Part shown: positions 1-8,817 of the stretch, in pieces
How positions within the stretch are numbered: the stretch's first letter is position 1
Layout of the letters: each line of letters begins with the position of its first letter
Source: Rippkaea orientalis PCC 8801
GTDB lineage: Bacteria; Cyanobacteriota; Cyanobacteriia; Cyanobacteriales; Microcystaceae
Assembly (NCBI RefSeq): GCF_000021805.1
Contig: NC_011726.1
Span: 1,116,001 to 1,180,000 of the forward strand
Direction of reading: 5' to 3'
DNA length: 64,000 nucleotides
Program-made: the position numbers and the translations under genes
The notes under the pieces: model-generated
Seen by the model: only the letters and a program-made list of their open reading frames with translations
Databases searched by the model: none
What the model was told of the DNA's origin: nothing

Positions 1-833
1 ATTTAGAAGGATTAGGATTTGAAGTAACCTTATTACCCGTTCAAAAAGATGGATTAATTAATCCAGACGAGTTAGAAAAAGCCATCCGTCCTGAAACCAT
101 TTTAGTCTCGATTATGGCAGCTAATAATGAAATTGGAGTTCTACAACCCCTCAAAGAAATTGGAGAAATTTGTCATAAACATCAAGTTTTATTTCATAGC
201 GATGCAGCGCAAGCCATTGGGAAAATTCCCCTAAACGTTCAAGAGATGAAAATTGACTTAATGTCTCTGACGGCTCATAAAGTTTATGGACCCAAAGGGA
301 TTGGAGCCTTATATGTTCGTCGTCGAGATCCTAGAGTGCGTTTAGCTGCTCAATTACACGGAGGAGGACAAGAAAGGGGAATGCGATCGGGAACCCTCTA
401 TACCCCGCAAATTGTCGGGTTTGCGAAAGCAGTAGAATTAGGAATAGGGGAAATGGAGTCCGAAGGAAAACGACAAAAGGAACTGCGCGATCGCCTGTGG
501 GAACAATTCAGTCAACTAGAAGGCATTCATCTCAATGGGCATCCAACGCAACGATTATCAGGCAATCTTAATGTTAGTATAGAAAAAGTAGATGGTTCGG
601 CCTTATTATTAGGATTACAATCAGTAGTAGCGGTTTCTTCTGGTTCAGCCTGTTCGTCTACGGAAACCAAACCCTCCCATGTGCTCAAAGCCCTAGGTCA
701 CAACGACGACCTTGCTTACGCATCTCTACGCTTTGGTTTAGGACGCTTTACCACAACTCAGGAGATTGAACAAGTTGCCCAAGCAACCTTAGCAACGATT
801 CGATCTTTGCGTCAAGCTATCGTGTCTCTTTGA
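1..833 (+). CDS. Cysteine desulfurase, NifS/IscS type (5' partial)
   Basis: The reading frame is open from base 3, so the gene begins before the window. It is a PLP-dependent class V aminotransferase-fold cysteine desulfurase, which takes sulfur from cysteine for Fe-S cluster and other sulfur-cofactor synthesis. Seen: the PLP-lysine motif TAHKVYGPKGIGALY, the RSGTLYTPQIVGF segment, and the loop SSGSACSS carrying the catalytic cysteine, which is of the NifS/IscS (group I) kind rather than SufS. About 277 residues are visible of a family length near 390-400, so roughly the N-terminal quarter is missing. It ends in TGA and is followed by a long intergenic region before rne. Which of the several cyanobacterial paralogues this is cannot be told from the fragment. 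Confidence 0.93.
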   Translation, partial: LEGLGFEVTLLPVQKDGLINPDELEKAIRPETILVSIMAANNEIGVLQPLKEIGEICHKHQVLFHSDAAQAIGKIPLNVQEMKIDLMSLTAHKVYGPKGIGALYVRRRDPRVRLAAQLHGGGQERGMRSGTLYTPQIVGFAKAVELGIGEMESEGKRQKELRDRLWEQFSQLEGIHLNGHPTQRLSGNLNVSIEKVDGSALLLGLQSVVAVSSGSACSSTETKPSHVLKALGHNDDLAYASLRFGLGRFTTTQEIEQVAQATLATIRSLRQAIVSL

Positions 834-1399
834 AATTGTGTAAATGTTCTCTTGCTAATTGTCTGCCATTCAGGTTATATTCAGGTTAAAATTACCTAGA
901 GGCTGTTTTGTCACCCCTTTGGATCTAAACTCCAATTAGGAATTAGATACACCTGGCCAGCTAAGGTTATTCTAGGGTGACACCACTCGAATTTGACTCA
1001 AAGTAGTCACTCGTTTTCCAATTTCGTAAGAAAAATCATTAAAAATGGTTTTCTTCTTCTGTTCAGTTCTCAACTTATTCACCTAAAAAGCGTCTTAAAT
1101 AAATGCTGGTGCTAACAAGTTTATTTTCCGAGGAGTCTATTACAAAATCAATAACAACCATTGTTATCTGATGGGTAGAGATACACCCAAAAAAATGGCA
1201 ACCTCATCAGACGGGATACGTCAGCTTAATTGAATAGCTGATTTTCAGGTAAAAGATATAAGGTGAGTAGAATTTTGCATTGTTTCCCATTGACGTGAAG
1301 TCAATATTAGCAATCTAGACAATTTTTCAGCCAATTCACATTGACAGACACTCCATGGCGCAGTGTCATCACTTGTTACATAAAGTTTGAGGGAATTGC
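834..1399 (+). promoter_or_regulatory. Long intergenic region / probable rne leader
   Basis: This 566-base stretch holds no convincing gene. It is AT-rich with pyrimidine-rich patches, for example around 1045-1075. In model cyanobacteria the rne transcript has a long 5' leader used for autoregulation by RNase E, so part of this region is probably the rne promoter and leader. No ribosome binding site of good quality is visible directly before the ATG at 1400. The assignment rests on family knowledge and position; I see no decisive motif. Confidence 0.4.
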
Positions 1400-3361
1400 A
1401 TGCCAAAGCAAATTATTATCGCGGAGCAACACCATATTGCTGCTGTTTTCTGGGAAGATCAAATTCAAGAATTGGTAGTAGCCACAGGCAACCAACAAGT
1501 CGGAGACATTTATTTAGGATTAGTTGAAAATGTCATCCCAGGCATTGATGCAGCCTTTGTGAATATCGGAGATGCCGAACGCAATGGGTTTATTCATGTC
1601 ACCGATTTAGGCCCTGTGAGGTTAAAAAAGAGTGCAGGAGCTATTACGGAACTGCTGACCCCCCAGCAAAAAGTCCTGGTTCAAGTGATGAAAGAACCCA
1701 CGGGGAACAAGGGACCTCGACTAACGGGCAATATTACCCTACCTGGACGCTATTTAGTCTTAATGCCCTATGGTAAGGGGGTCAACCTCTCCAGACGCAT
1801 TAAAACTGATGATGAACGAAGTCGCTTACGCGCTCTGGCTATTTTGATTAAACCCGCCGGAATGGGACTTCTGGTGCGTACGGAAGCCGAAGGCAAAGCC
1901 GAAGAAGCCATCATGGAGGATTTAGAGTTTCTTCAGCGACAATGGGAATCTATCCAAGTTCAAGCCACTTCTACCCGTCCTCCATCCCTGTTGAACCGAG
2001 ATGATGATTTTATTCAACGGGTCTTGCGAGATATGTACAGTGGAGATGTTAACCGTATTGTGGTGGACTCTCCGGCCGGGGTTAAGCGAGTTAAACAGCA
2101 ATTAATGACCTGGAGTGGTGGTCGTTCCCCAGAAGGAGTCCTCATTGATCATCACCGCGAAACCCTACCTGTTTTAGATTATTTCCGCGTTAATGCAGCT
2201 ATTCGAGAGGCTCTTAAACCTAGGGTGGATTTGCCCTCTGGAGGGTACATTATCATAGAACCCACCGAAGCCCTAACGGTGATTGATGTGAACTCCGGGT
2301 CCTTTACCCGTTCAGCAACGGCACGGGAAACGGTGCTGTGGACTAATAGCGAAGCAGCGACAGAAATTGCTCGTCAATTGCGTCTGCGAAATATTGGCGG
2401 GGTGATTATTGTGGACTTCATTGATATGGACTCGCGGCGCGATCAATTGAAGTTGCTAGAACATTTTAATAAAACCTTAAGAGCCGATAAAGCCAGACCT
2501 CAAATTGCCCAACTTTCTGAACTAGGGTTAGTGGAACTGACCCGTAAGCGTCAGGGTAAAAATATTTATGAGTTATTTGGTCAACCTTGTCCCAATTGTG
2601 GCGGGTTAGGGCATCTGGTTCATCTGCCCGGTCAATCGGAGTTAATTGCCTTAGAAACCGTGACGGTTGCGCCACCGATTCCTGTAGCTAAACCCATCGA
2701 GAAACCCACAGAAGTGAGTGAACCGTTTGGGGAATCGTTTTTTGAGGAGGACATGATTGATATCCCTCGTCAATTGGAATTACTTCACCACCCCAGTTAT
2801 CAAGAGCAAGGCAACATTCCTAATACCCGTCGTCGTCGTCGTCGTCAACCTCAACTCAAAGAGGAATCTACCAGCAATCCCAAAGTGATTCTGAGTACGC
2901 CGACTAAGGAAGTAGATTATTCAACAGATACGGAAGTAGAACCTCGAAAAGAACGAACTCCAAGGCATTTGCGTCGAGAAGAAACTCCCATCGAAAGGGT
3001 ATCGGTGGAAATGACCCCCCTCGAACAAGATGTCTATGCTTTAATGGGAATTTCTCCGTTAGTCCGTCTTGATCAGGAATTTAAAGAACCGAAGTCTGTG
3101 GTAGTCTCTGTTAAGCTTCCTGAAGGTTCTGAGGATAAGATTTATGCGCCTAAATTAGAGACACCAACGGGAGCATCTGAATCTTTCTCTGTGACAGTGG
3201 TTGAGCCCCCGAAAGAACTAGAATCAGAACCAGAATTAGACTCAGAACCCGACTTAGAAACCGACCTCGAAAACGACACAATGATCAAATCACACGAGAC
3301 TGACTCACAACGTCCAGTCATTCGTCGTCGTCGTCGTCGTTCCTCGGCTAAGGAGAGTTGA
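1400..3361 (+). CDS. rne: Ribonuclease E/G family endoribonuclease
   Basis: Single-strand-specific endoribonuclease central to mRNA decay and rRNA/tRNA processing. The 653 residues run as an N-terminal S1-type RNA-binding region (about 35-120), the RNase H-like and DNase I-like catalytic core with metal-binding aspartates in IDVNSG (about 295) and VDFIDMD (about 338), then the Zn-link CPNCGG (about 397-402). The C-terminal 250 residues are low-complexity and charged, with an Arg cluster near 475 and a terminal RRRRRRSSA block. That terminal nonapeptide is the cyanobacterial site known to bind PNPase. There is no E. coli-like long scaffold. rnhB follows on the same strand, as in Synechocystis, though here a gene remnant lies between them. 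Confidence 0.95.
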   Translation: MPKQIIIAEQHHIAAVFWEDQIQELVVATGNQQVGDIYLGLVENVIPGIDAAFVNIGDAERNGFIHVTDLGPVRLKKSAGAITELLTPQQKVLVQVMKEPTGNKGPRLTGNITLPGRYLVLMPYGKGVNLSRRIKTDDERSRLRALAILIKPAGMGLLVRTEAEGKAEEAIMEDLEFLQRQWESIQVQATSTRPPSLLNRDDDFIQRVLRDMYSGDVNRIVVDSPAGVKRVKQQLMTWSGGRSPEGVLIDHHRETLPVLDYFRVNAAIREALKPRVDLPSGGYIIIEPTEALTVIDVNSGSFTRSATARETVLWTNSEAATEIARQLRLRNIGGVIIVDFIDMDSRRDQLKLLEHFNKTLRADKARPQIAQLSELGLVELTRKRQGKNIYELFGQPCPNCGGLGHLVHLPGQSELIALETVTVAPPIPVAKPIEKPTEVSEPFGESFFEEDMIDIPRQLELLHHPSYQEQGNIPNTRRRRRRQPQLKEESTSNPKVILSTPTKEVDYSTDTEVEPRKERTPRHLRREETPIERVSVEMTPLEQDVYALMGISPLVRLDQEFKEPKSVVVSVKLPEGSEDKIYAPKLETPTGASESFSVTVVEPPKELESEPELDSEPDLETDLENDTMIKSHETDSQRPVIRRRRRRSSAKES

Positions 3362-3419
3362 CGTTTCCAGAAACTTCTCTAGAATAGGGGCGAGAGAACA
3401 TCGTCCCTAGCTTAATCTT

Positions 3420-3665
3420 TTAGTTGAGCTTCCTCATGACAACTGCCGATTGTAGTCCTCCTTCTGCATAGGGTTGAATTTCTAGAATATCTAAATACTT
3501 CCCCTACTCTCGTTGAATATATTCAGTGGTAAACAAGGTGTAGGAACCAGACCATTTTGCCCCTTTGACTTCAAGAAAAGTATTTTTTATCAGTTCATTG
3601 GGATCAAATTCATTGACCAGGTAATTATCAAAAATACTATTCGATTGAAATTGATTTTGAGTTGT
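3420..3665 (-). pseudogene. Decayed gene fragment between rne and rnhB
   Basis: On the minus strand one frame reads as coherent protein for about 80 codons (including FDNYLVNEFDPNELIKNTF and, after the stop, DILEIQPYAEGGLQSAVV), interrupted by an in-frame TAG at 3504-3506. It is closed upstream by TGA at 3666-3668 and ends at TAA 3420-3422. There is no start codon with a ribosome binding site. The composition is protein-like (WSGSYTLF, GKYLDILEI), unlike a random shadow. I do not recognise the family. It is best read as the C-terminal remnant of a gene that once lay between the two RNase genes. Confidence 0.5.
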
Positions 3666-3729
3666 TCATGAAGTCTAATCTCTATCCTGTTTGATTATAT
3701 ATCTCTCCAGATCATTTAATTCAATCACA

Positions 3730-4347
3730 ATGAGTACTGAGTTGGATTTATTAGACCCAGAAACCTTAATTGCTGGTGTTGATGAGGTGGGACGGGGCAC
3801 TCTCTTTGGACCTGTCGTCGCTGCGGTGGTTGTTATTCCTGTATCTTCTACTACCTATCTTCAGGAAATCGGGGTTAAAGATAGTAAGCAACTCTCAGCC
3901 AAAAAACGCCTCAAATTAGCTCAAGAAATTAAGATAGTTGCTAAAGGTTATCACATTAGTTATGCTTCTGTGAAAGAGATCGATCGTCTCAATATTTTAC
4001 AAGCTTCTCTTTTAGCGATGAAACGCGCTGTTCTTCATTTAAGCGTTGAACCAGCGATCTGTTTAGTGGATGGACGACAGAAAATTCCTGATCTAACTAT
4101 CCCTCAACAAACAATTATTGGAGGCGATCGCTTGTCCCCTATTATTGCAGCAGCGAGTATTTTAGCTAAGGTTTGGCGTGATGAATTAATTATTCGTCTT
4201 GATGCTAAATACCCCCAATACGATCTTGCTAATAATAAAGGGTATGGAACCCTAAAACATCGTTTGGCGTTAGAAAAATATGGGGTTTCTCCTCAACATC
4301 GTCTGTCTTTTCGTCCTTGTTATCTTAACTTGCCCAAGAAGAATTAA
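3730..4347 (+). CDS. rnhB: Ribonuclease HII
   Basis: Cleaves the RNA strand of RNA-DNA hybrids and removes single ribonucleotides from DNA. I start at ATG 3730 (MSTELDLLD), giving 205 residues; an in-frame TTG at 3691 would add 13 unlikely residues. Seen: the N-terminal acidic pair in AGVDEVGRG (D18, E19), KDSKQLS, a third acidic residue in CLVDGRQ, the block GGDRLSPIIAAASILAKV, and the C-terminal NKGYGTLKHRLALEKYG...HRLSF. The length is normal for bacterial RNase HII. Its last 23 bases overlap, tail to tail, the end of the DUF1997 gene on the other strand, so the two transcripts converge. Confidence 0.95.
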   Translation: MSTELDLLDPETLIAGVDEVGRGTLFGPVVAAVVVIPVSSTTYLQEIGVKDSKQLSAKKRLKLAQEIKIVAKGYHISYASVKEIDRLNILQASLLAMKRAVLHLSVEPAICLVDGRQKIPDLTIPQQTIIGGDRLSPIIAAASILAKVWRDELIIRLDAKYPQYDLANNKGYGTLKHRLALEKYGVSPQHRLSFRPCYLNLPKKN

Positions 4348-4921
4348 CCGATGAATTTAGTGGGTTTTGTCGTAATTTTTCCTCTAAAGAATACTGAGAA
4401 CACCACTCATGATAATCTTGTAATAATTGACTCATTAATCGTTGCTTAATTCTGACTAAAACACTTTTGAGAATGCTATTTCCTGTCAGTTCTAGTAAGG
4501 GTTTAGGAGTCAGCCATAAAGCGGGTGGTAAAGCAACGGTAATTTCTAAATTGGCTTTTCCTTCAAGATGGGTTTTTCCTTGGCGATGATTGGGAATCAA
4601 TTTTCCTTTAAGATTAAAAGAAAAGCGTTGATTGATGTAGTCAATTCCTCGAATTTCACAATCTTGCGACCGTAAATAAACTTGTCCTTGACTATCACTC
4701 CAAACGTTTAAAATAACCGTGGGTTGAAGGTGATAAAGATTCATAAAATTCAACGGACGCATCTTTAACCGGAACAGACAGTCAGACAGTTCTTCCATTA
4801 ATTTCGGATCAGCGATCGCATTGACTAACCGTTGGGGTTGTCGTAAATAATGGTGTATGGGAACTGAGCTTTCCTCAACTGTGATTAAGAGAGATTCAGT
4901 GGCTTTAAAACAAACGTCCAT
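4325..4921 (-). CDS. DUF1997 family protein
   Basis: A 198-residue protein of the DUF1997 family, found in cyanobacteria and plants and of unknown biochemical role. Seen: the N-terminal VCFKATESLLITVEE, then the segment LSDCLFRLKMRPLNFMNLYHLQPTVILNVW, which I recognise as DUF1997-like, and a C-terminal amphipathic stretch LKSVLVRIKQRLMSQLLQDYHEW. No signal peptide or membrane segment is visible. It converges on rnhB with a 23-base overlap. Identification is by recalled family resemblance. Confidence 0.75.
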   Translation of the reverse strand: MDVCFKATESLLITVEESSVPIHHYLRQPQRLVNAIADPKLMEELSDCLFRLKMRPLNFMNLYHLQPTVILNVWSDSQGQVYLRSQDCEIRGIDYINQRFSFNLKGKLIPNHRQGKTHLEGKANLEITVALPPALWLTPKPLLELTGNSILKSVLVRIKQRLMSQLLQDYHEWCSQYSLEEKLRQNPLNSSVNSSWAS

Positions 4922-5194
4922 AGATAATAATTCGGCTATATGTCTTTAAGTTAATTTTACTTTACAATTCTTAAAAAATCAGGGTAAGTAATTCGGTAAT
5001 CATACCCTTAAGGTGGCCATCAAGCCAAGCTTTTGAGCCAATATTAAGATATATGAGAATTATCTTCACAAAACTTCTAATTACTGCTATTCTATCTGTC
5101 CCTGTAGACAAATTCTTAAGAAAGATTCAAAACTCTAGCACTTTGGAGGGTAACTAATCCGTTAAAATAGCAAAAAAACTGTGCTCTGTTGCCT

Positions 5195-6061
5195 ATGTCT
5201 ATTTCCATTGCTCATCTCGGTCCAACGGGAACAAATACAGAGACAGCCGCGTTAGCTTATGCTCGTTGGTTGGAACAGCACAAGGGGGAAAACTGTCTAT
5301 TGTGTCCCCATCCTAGTATTGCTCAAAGCTTGTATTCAGTAGCTAACGGAGAAACCCAACAAGCTGTCGTTCCTGTGGAAAATTCCACCGAGGGAAGTGT
5401 TACCATGACCCTTGATAGTCTGTGGCAATTAGATCGACTCCAAATTCAGCAAGAGTTAGTGTTACCCATCTGTCACGTTCTCTTATCGCGGGGAACCTCT
5501 CTTAAAGGGATTAAAACTGTCTATTCTCACCCCCAAGCGTTAGCGCAATGTCAGAGATGGTTAGAGGCCAATTTGCCCTCAGTTGTCCTGATTCCGACTA
5601 ATTCTACCACAGAAGCTTTGCATGAAATCAATTTAGCCCCCACTTCAGCCGCGATCGCGGCTCCCCGTGCGTCTAAGTTGTATCATTTGCCGATTTTAGC
5701 CAACAATATTAATGATTATCCCGATAATTGTACTCGCTTTTGGGTATTAGGATTAACCCCCAATATTGTCCAGGGAGAACGTATTTCTGTAGGGTTTAGT
5801 GTGCCAGAAAATGTCCCGGGTGCTTTGGTAAAACCCTTACAGGTGTTTGCCAAACGGGGGATTAATTTAAGTCGAATTGAGTCGCGTCCCACCAAGCGAT
5901 CGTTAGGAGAATACGTCTTTTTTGTTGATCTAGAAGTTAAATCCGAACCTAATAGTATTGAAGAAGCACTGATAGAATTGAGAACCCATACCGAAGTTTT
6001 AAAGGTTTTTGGCAGCTATCAGGTTTTATTTCTTCAACAAAAGGATATTGATCAATTGTAG
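5195..6061 (+). CDS. pheA: Prephenate dehydratase
   Basis: Converts prephenate to phenylpyruvate in phenylalanine synthesis. ATG 5195 (MSISIAHLGPTGTNTE) gives 288 residues; a TTG two codons upstream is less likely. The N-terminal catalytic domain shows VVPVENSTEGSV, YSHPQALAQC and NDYPDNCTRFWVLG, whose TRF is the usual active-site signature. From about residue 198 there is an ACT regulatory domain with GALVKPLQVFAKRGINLSRI and the ESRP motif that binds phenylalanine, so feedback inhibition is expected. It is monofunctional, with no fused chorismate mutase, as usual in cyanobacteria. It is flanked by genes on the opposite strand and so transcribed alone. Confidence 0.95.
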   Translation: MSISIAHLGPTGTNTETAALAYARWLEQHKGENCLLCPHPSIAQSLYSVANGETQQAVVPVENSTEGSVTMTLDSLWQLDRLQIQQELVLPICHVLLSRGTSLKGIKTVYSHPQALAQCQRWLEANLPSVVLIPTNSTTEALHEINLAPTSAAIAAPRASKLYHLPILANNINDYPDNCTRFWVLGLTPNIVQGERISVGFSVPENVPGALVKPLQVFAKRGINLSRIESRPTKRSLGEYVFFVDLEVKSEPNSIEEALIELRTHTEVLKVFGSYQVLFLQQKDIDQL

Positions 6062-6112
6062 GAGTCAGAATAATTGATTTTTAAAGATTTTTTGAGTAAG
6101 GTTAAAAGGGTT

Positions 6113-6751
6113 TTAGTTTAAAACATCTTTGAGAGCCGTTCTCGCCGCTAAATGATTGCGGGTAGAGGTTAGAATTTCTGACTCTCGCTTTAAACGTGCT
6201 ACAGTATCCATCATTTCTAGCAAAGCTTGCTGTTCGGGAGCAACACCATAGAGATTACCTGCAACCCAGTAGGATAATTGTAAGGGAAGATCGGGGAGAT
6301 CTTCGGGTAACTCAATTTTTTGGTCGGTTAATTTTCCTGAGAGACGCACAACATCGCGTAATAACTGTTCTACTTCTCGTGCTAGGGGACGAAGATCTTC
6401 AGAAGGGGAATGATCTTCAATCCATTCCACTAATCCCACTCGATAGGGTTTTTCTCTGACATATTCTAAGACACGAAAGCGTTGTTGTCCCAAGGTGAGA
6501 ATTTTCATGCGATCATCGGGTAATCGTTGAAAGCGAATCACTTCAGCACAACACCCAATTTTAGCGATTTCACCATTGAGGGGATTAACCATCACGACAC
6601 CAAAACGGCGATCATCTTCTAGGATGGTATTCATCATCATTCGGTAGCGAAATTCAAAGATATGCAGAGGAAGGGGACGACCAGGAAATAAAACGACTTC
6701 AGGTAAGGGAAATAGGGGAAGTTCTCTCACTGCAAGGGTTGAAGATGCCAT
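6113..6751 (-). CDS. Lon N-terminal (substrate-binding) domain protein
   Basis: A 212-residue stand-alone protein made of the domain found at the N-terminus of Lon protease (LON_substr_bdg), without the AAA+ or protease parts. Seen: REL PLFPLPEVVLFPGRPLPLHIFEFRYR near the start, FGVVMVNP, and MKILTLGQQRFRVLEYVREKPY, all typical of this fold. I use ATG 6751 (MASSTLAVREL) rather than the TTG nine bases upstream. Its role is unknown; it may bind unfolded proteins or act as an adaptor. It converges on pheA. Confidence 0.85.
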   Translation of the reverse strand: MASSTLAVRELPLFPLPEVVLFPGRPLPLHIFEFRYRMMMNTILEDDRRFGVVMVNPLNGEIAKIGCCAEVIRFQRLPDDRMKILTLGQQRFRVLEYVREKPYRVGLVEWIEDHSPSEDLRPLAREVEQLLRDVVRLSGKLTDQKIELPEDLPDLPLQLSYWVAGNLYGVAPEQQALLEMMDTVARLKRESEILTSTRNHLAARTALKDVLN

Positions 6752-6925
6752 AATACTCAAGTTTAAGCGCGTTCATTTAGCTGTTATTTACTACTTTAAC
6801 TGATTTTTCGGGTTAGAGGAGAATCCTAGGGATACTTTCCGTTCAAAGTAAGGTTAACAATGTATTGAGAGAACTTCTAGTTGCTATGATAGTTTATTGA
6901 AAGTCAATATTTCAAGAGGTTTGGC

Positions 6926-7729
6926 ATGGCTGAGTTTAGCAGTGTATTCGAGCACATTAAAAACGTCTTAAGTGAAGACGATATAAATTCTCTAAAACAA
7001 ATTTGTAAGAAGCACTTTAGTCAAGAGCAAGCTATTCCGAGCTACGTCTTACTTGATTATCTGGATATTCCTGTATTCAAAAAGATTAAACTACTTCTTG
7101 AAGAGAAAATCAATGCAAAGCTCTATTACCTCAACGATTTTTATATCTACACAGACAATACATTTAGTGCCAGTTGGCACATGGACACCGAGTTGTTCAC
7201 GTTTGAACGAGCCATAAATGTTTGGATTTTATTATCACCTGATTCTGTTACCGATCCCTTATGCTTTATGGCTGATATTAATGATAAGCCTGAACGCTAT
7301 TACCATAGTCTAAAAATTGACTCTGATAACTGTATGTTCGTCAATTTTACCAATCTCGATAGTACTGAATGTTCATTAGCTACAATTGAACAAGAGCGGA
7401 TTCATACACCAACAATTCAAGTGGGGGATATTCTAACCATTAACCCCAAGAGATTCCATAAGACAAACACCTCAGAAGCTAAACACTCTCTTGTTATTAA
7501 GTTTGTCTATGAGGGTTCTAACGGATTGCTTTCGGACTCGCCGATGCCATCAGAGTTTTGGCCAGAGGTTGGGATTTTTACTAATCTCGTCAACCAATCT
7601 ACTGATTGGAACCAAGTACTCAGTGGACTTCGAGAGGAGTTAAAAACACCCGAAAGTCGTAAGGCATTGAGCGCAGGTTTCTATCCTGAGAAAATCGATC
7701 TTTACCAGCGCATGGCACAGACTTTATAG
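6926..7729 (+). CDS. Unknown protein, possible 2OG-Fe(II) oxygenase fold
   Basis: A 267-residue soluble protein that I do not recognise as a named family. It has an H-x-D pair in SASWHMDTE (H85, D87), a distal histidine in NPKRFHKTN (H178) and a basic residue 14 positions on (K192 in SLVIKF). This order and spacing is what Fe(II)/2-oxoglutarate-dependent oxygenases of the phytanoyl-CoA dioxygenase/JmjC-like type show. The N-terminal 70 residues look helical and the C-terminal 60 (WPEVGIF...LREELKTPESRKAL) may be a lid or partner-binding part. The start has GAGG upstream of the ATG. A hairpin at 7811-7841 follows. Function is inference from the motif only; a plain cupin is the alternative. Confidence 0.55.
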   Translation: MAEFSSVFEHIKNVLSEDDINSLKQICKKHFSQEQAIPSYVLLDYLDIPVFKKIKLLLEEKINAKLYYLNDFYIYTDNTFSASWHMDTELFTFERAINVWILLSPDSVTDPLCFMADINDKPERYYHSLKIDSDNCMFVNFTNLDSTECSLATIEQERIHTPTIQVGDILTINPKRFHKTNTSEAKHSLVIKFVYEGSNGLLSDSPMPSEFWPEVGIFTNLVNQSTDWNQVLSGLREELKTPESRKALSAGFYPEKIDLYQRMAQTL

Positions 7730-7810
7730 GGGTGACAATAAGCTTAAAGTATAGATAGGGGATCGATGATAAGTAGTAGTGAAAAATTCCCCCTTACTTT
7801 TAATTTGATG

Positions 7811-7841
7811 ACCTAACCCCTTTGTTCACTAAGGGTTAGGT
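7811..7841 (+). terminator. Hairpin after the 6926-7729 gene
   Basis: ACCTAACCC and GGGTTAGGT form a 9-bp perfect stem around a 13-base loop. The bases after it are only moderately T-rich (TTATTTAG), so this is a likely but not ideal intrinsic terminator. Confidence 0.5.
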
Positions 7842-7940
7842 TATTTAGAATTATTTAACATTAATTTGACAGTTTGTCTTTGGAATCATAGCTAAGGCTT
7901 GTGTTAGCCTTTCAGGTGAAAGTTCAGAGATGATTAACTG

Positions 7941-8684
7941 ATGAATAACCAAATAACTCCTTGTTCTTCTCTCACAAAAACCGTGAGTAATCTTGGTATG
8001 GGCTGCTTAACAACGGTCACTATACTAATGGGAATGACTGGAAAAACTCACGCCTCTGTGATTAATTTTGATGCGGATCAATATCGATTTTCTAACCCCA
8101 ATACCTGTACTCCACAACTCGCACCCGATAATAAATGTTTTGTCGAAGATGGAGTGAATGTAGAGGCATTTTCCGCCCGACAAACGGGAGGTGATCCAGG
8201 GCATTTTCATGAAGGAGGGCATTTTCACGCGAGTAATTCCTACGAAGCACAACATTATACGGCCGGGGATAATCTATTAGGTGTTAAGCTAACTTTAGCC
8301 AATGGGGGTTCATTTGATTTAGTTAGTTTAGATTATCAACTCAGAAATATTGCCAGTGGTATAATTAATGGGTTTACGGCTGATGATATCAAAATTTTGA
8401 TTACAACAAACTTTAATCCAACAGAACCAGTTCTTGGCCAGTTTGTAGAATATTCTATTGGCAATGATATCACTCAACCTTTCCAGACTTTATCACTGAC
8501 GACTTTTGAAAATATGACTCAAGTTTACATTGCTAGTTCAGCCGGGGTTAATTTTGATAATATTACCCTTGCGCCTATTCCTGAACCGAGTTTACTGTTA
8601 GGGTTATTAACCTTGGGAAGTTTTGGTGTAATTTCTAAGTCTAAAAGACAACAAATTAGCAAAAGAGCGAATATCAATCGCTAA
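7941..8684 (+). CDS. PEP-CTERM exported protein with His-rich segment
   Basis: A 247-residue exported protein of unknown function. It has an N-terminal signal peptide (hydrophobic stretch at about 17-38 ending near THASV), a mature domain that looks all-beta, and a C-terminal sorting signal: IPEPSLLLGLLTLGSFGVI followed by a basic tail, which is the PEP-CTERM pattern processed by exosortase. Residues about 85-100 contain GHFHEGGHFH, a possible metal site. The C-terminal domain (DYQLRN...GFTADDIKILIT...FENMTQVYI) resembles the generic beta domains common in this class. It lies at the head of a PEP-CTERM-rich island. A degenerate copy of a short palindrome follows at 8691. Confidence 0.75.
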   Translation: MNNQITPCSSLTKTVSNLGMGCLTTVTILMGMTGKTHASVINFDADQYRFSNPNTCTPQLAPDNKCFVEDGVNVEAFSARQTGGDPGHFHEGGHFHASNSYEAQHYTAGDNLLGVKLTLANGGSFDLVSLDYQLRNIASGIINGFTADDIKILITTNFNPTEPVLGQFVEYSIGNDITQPFQTLSLTTFENMTQVYIASSAGVNFDNITLAPIPEPSLLLGLLTLGSFGVISKSKRQQISKRANINR

Positions 8685-8690
8685 TTGCGC

Positions 8691-8707
8691 GGTGGGCATT
8701 GCCTACT
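8691..8707. repeat. Degenerate GGTGGGCATTGCCCACC palindrome
   Basis: GGTGGGCATTGCCTACT, two mismatches from the perfect palindrome at 11102-11118. It lies just after a PEP-CTERM gene, as two other copies do. Confidence 0.55.
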
Positions 8708-8817
8708 GGATTGTTTCATCTAAAATAGTTAAATAGCTCTAGGTTCGTAGTGAGGGCTACATTCTTAAGCAAGATTTTAGCTGAAACAGTCCACTACGGT
8801 TTTTATTTATTATTGAG

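Noticed and set aside
2829-3350. CGT-repeat tracts in rne
   Set aside because: They encode the arginine clusters of the RNase E tail, including the conserved terminal one, and need no other explanation.
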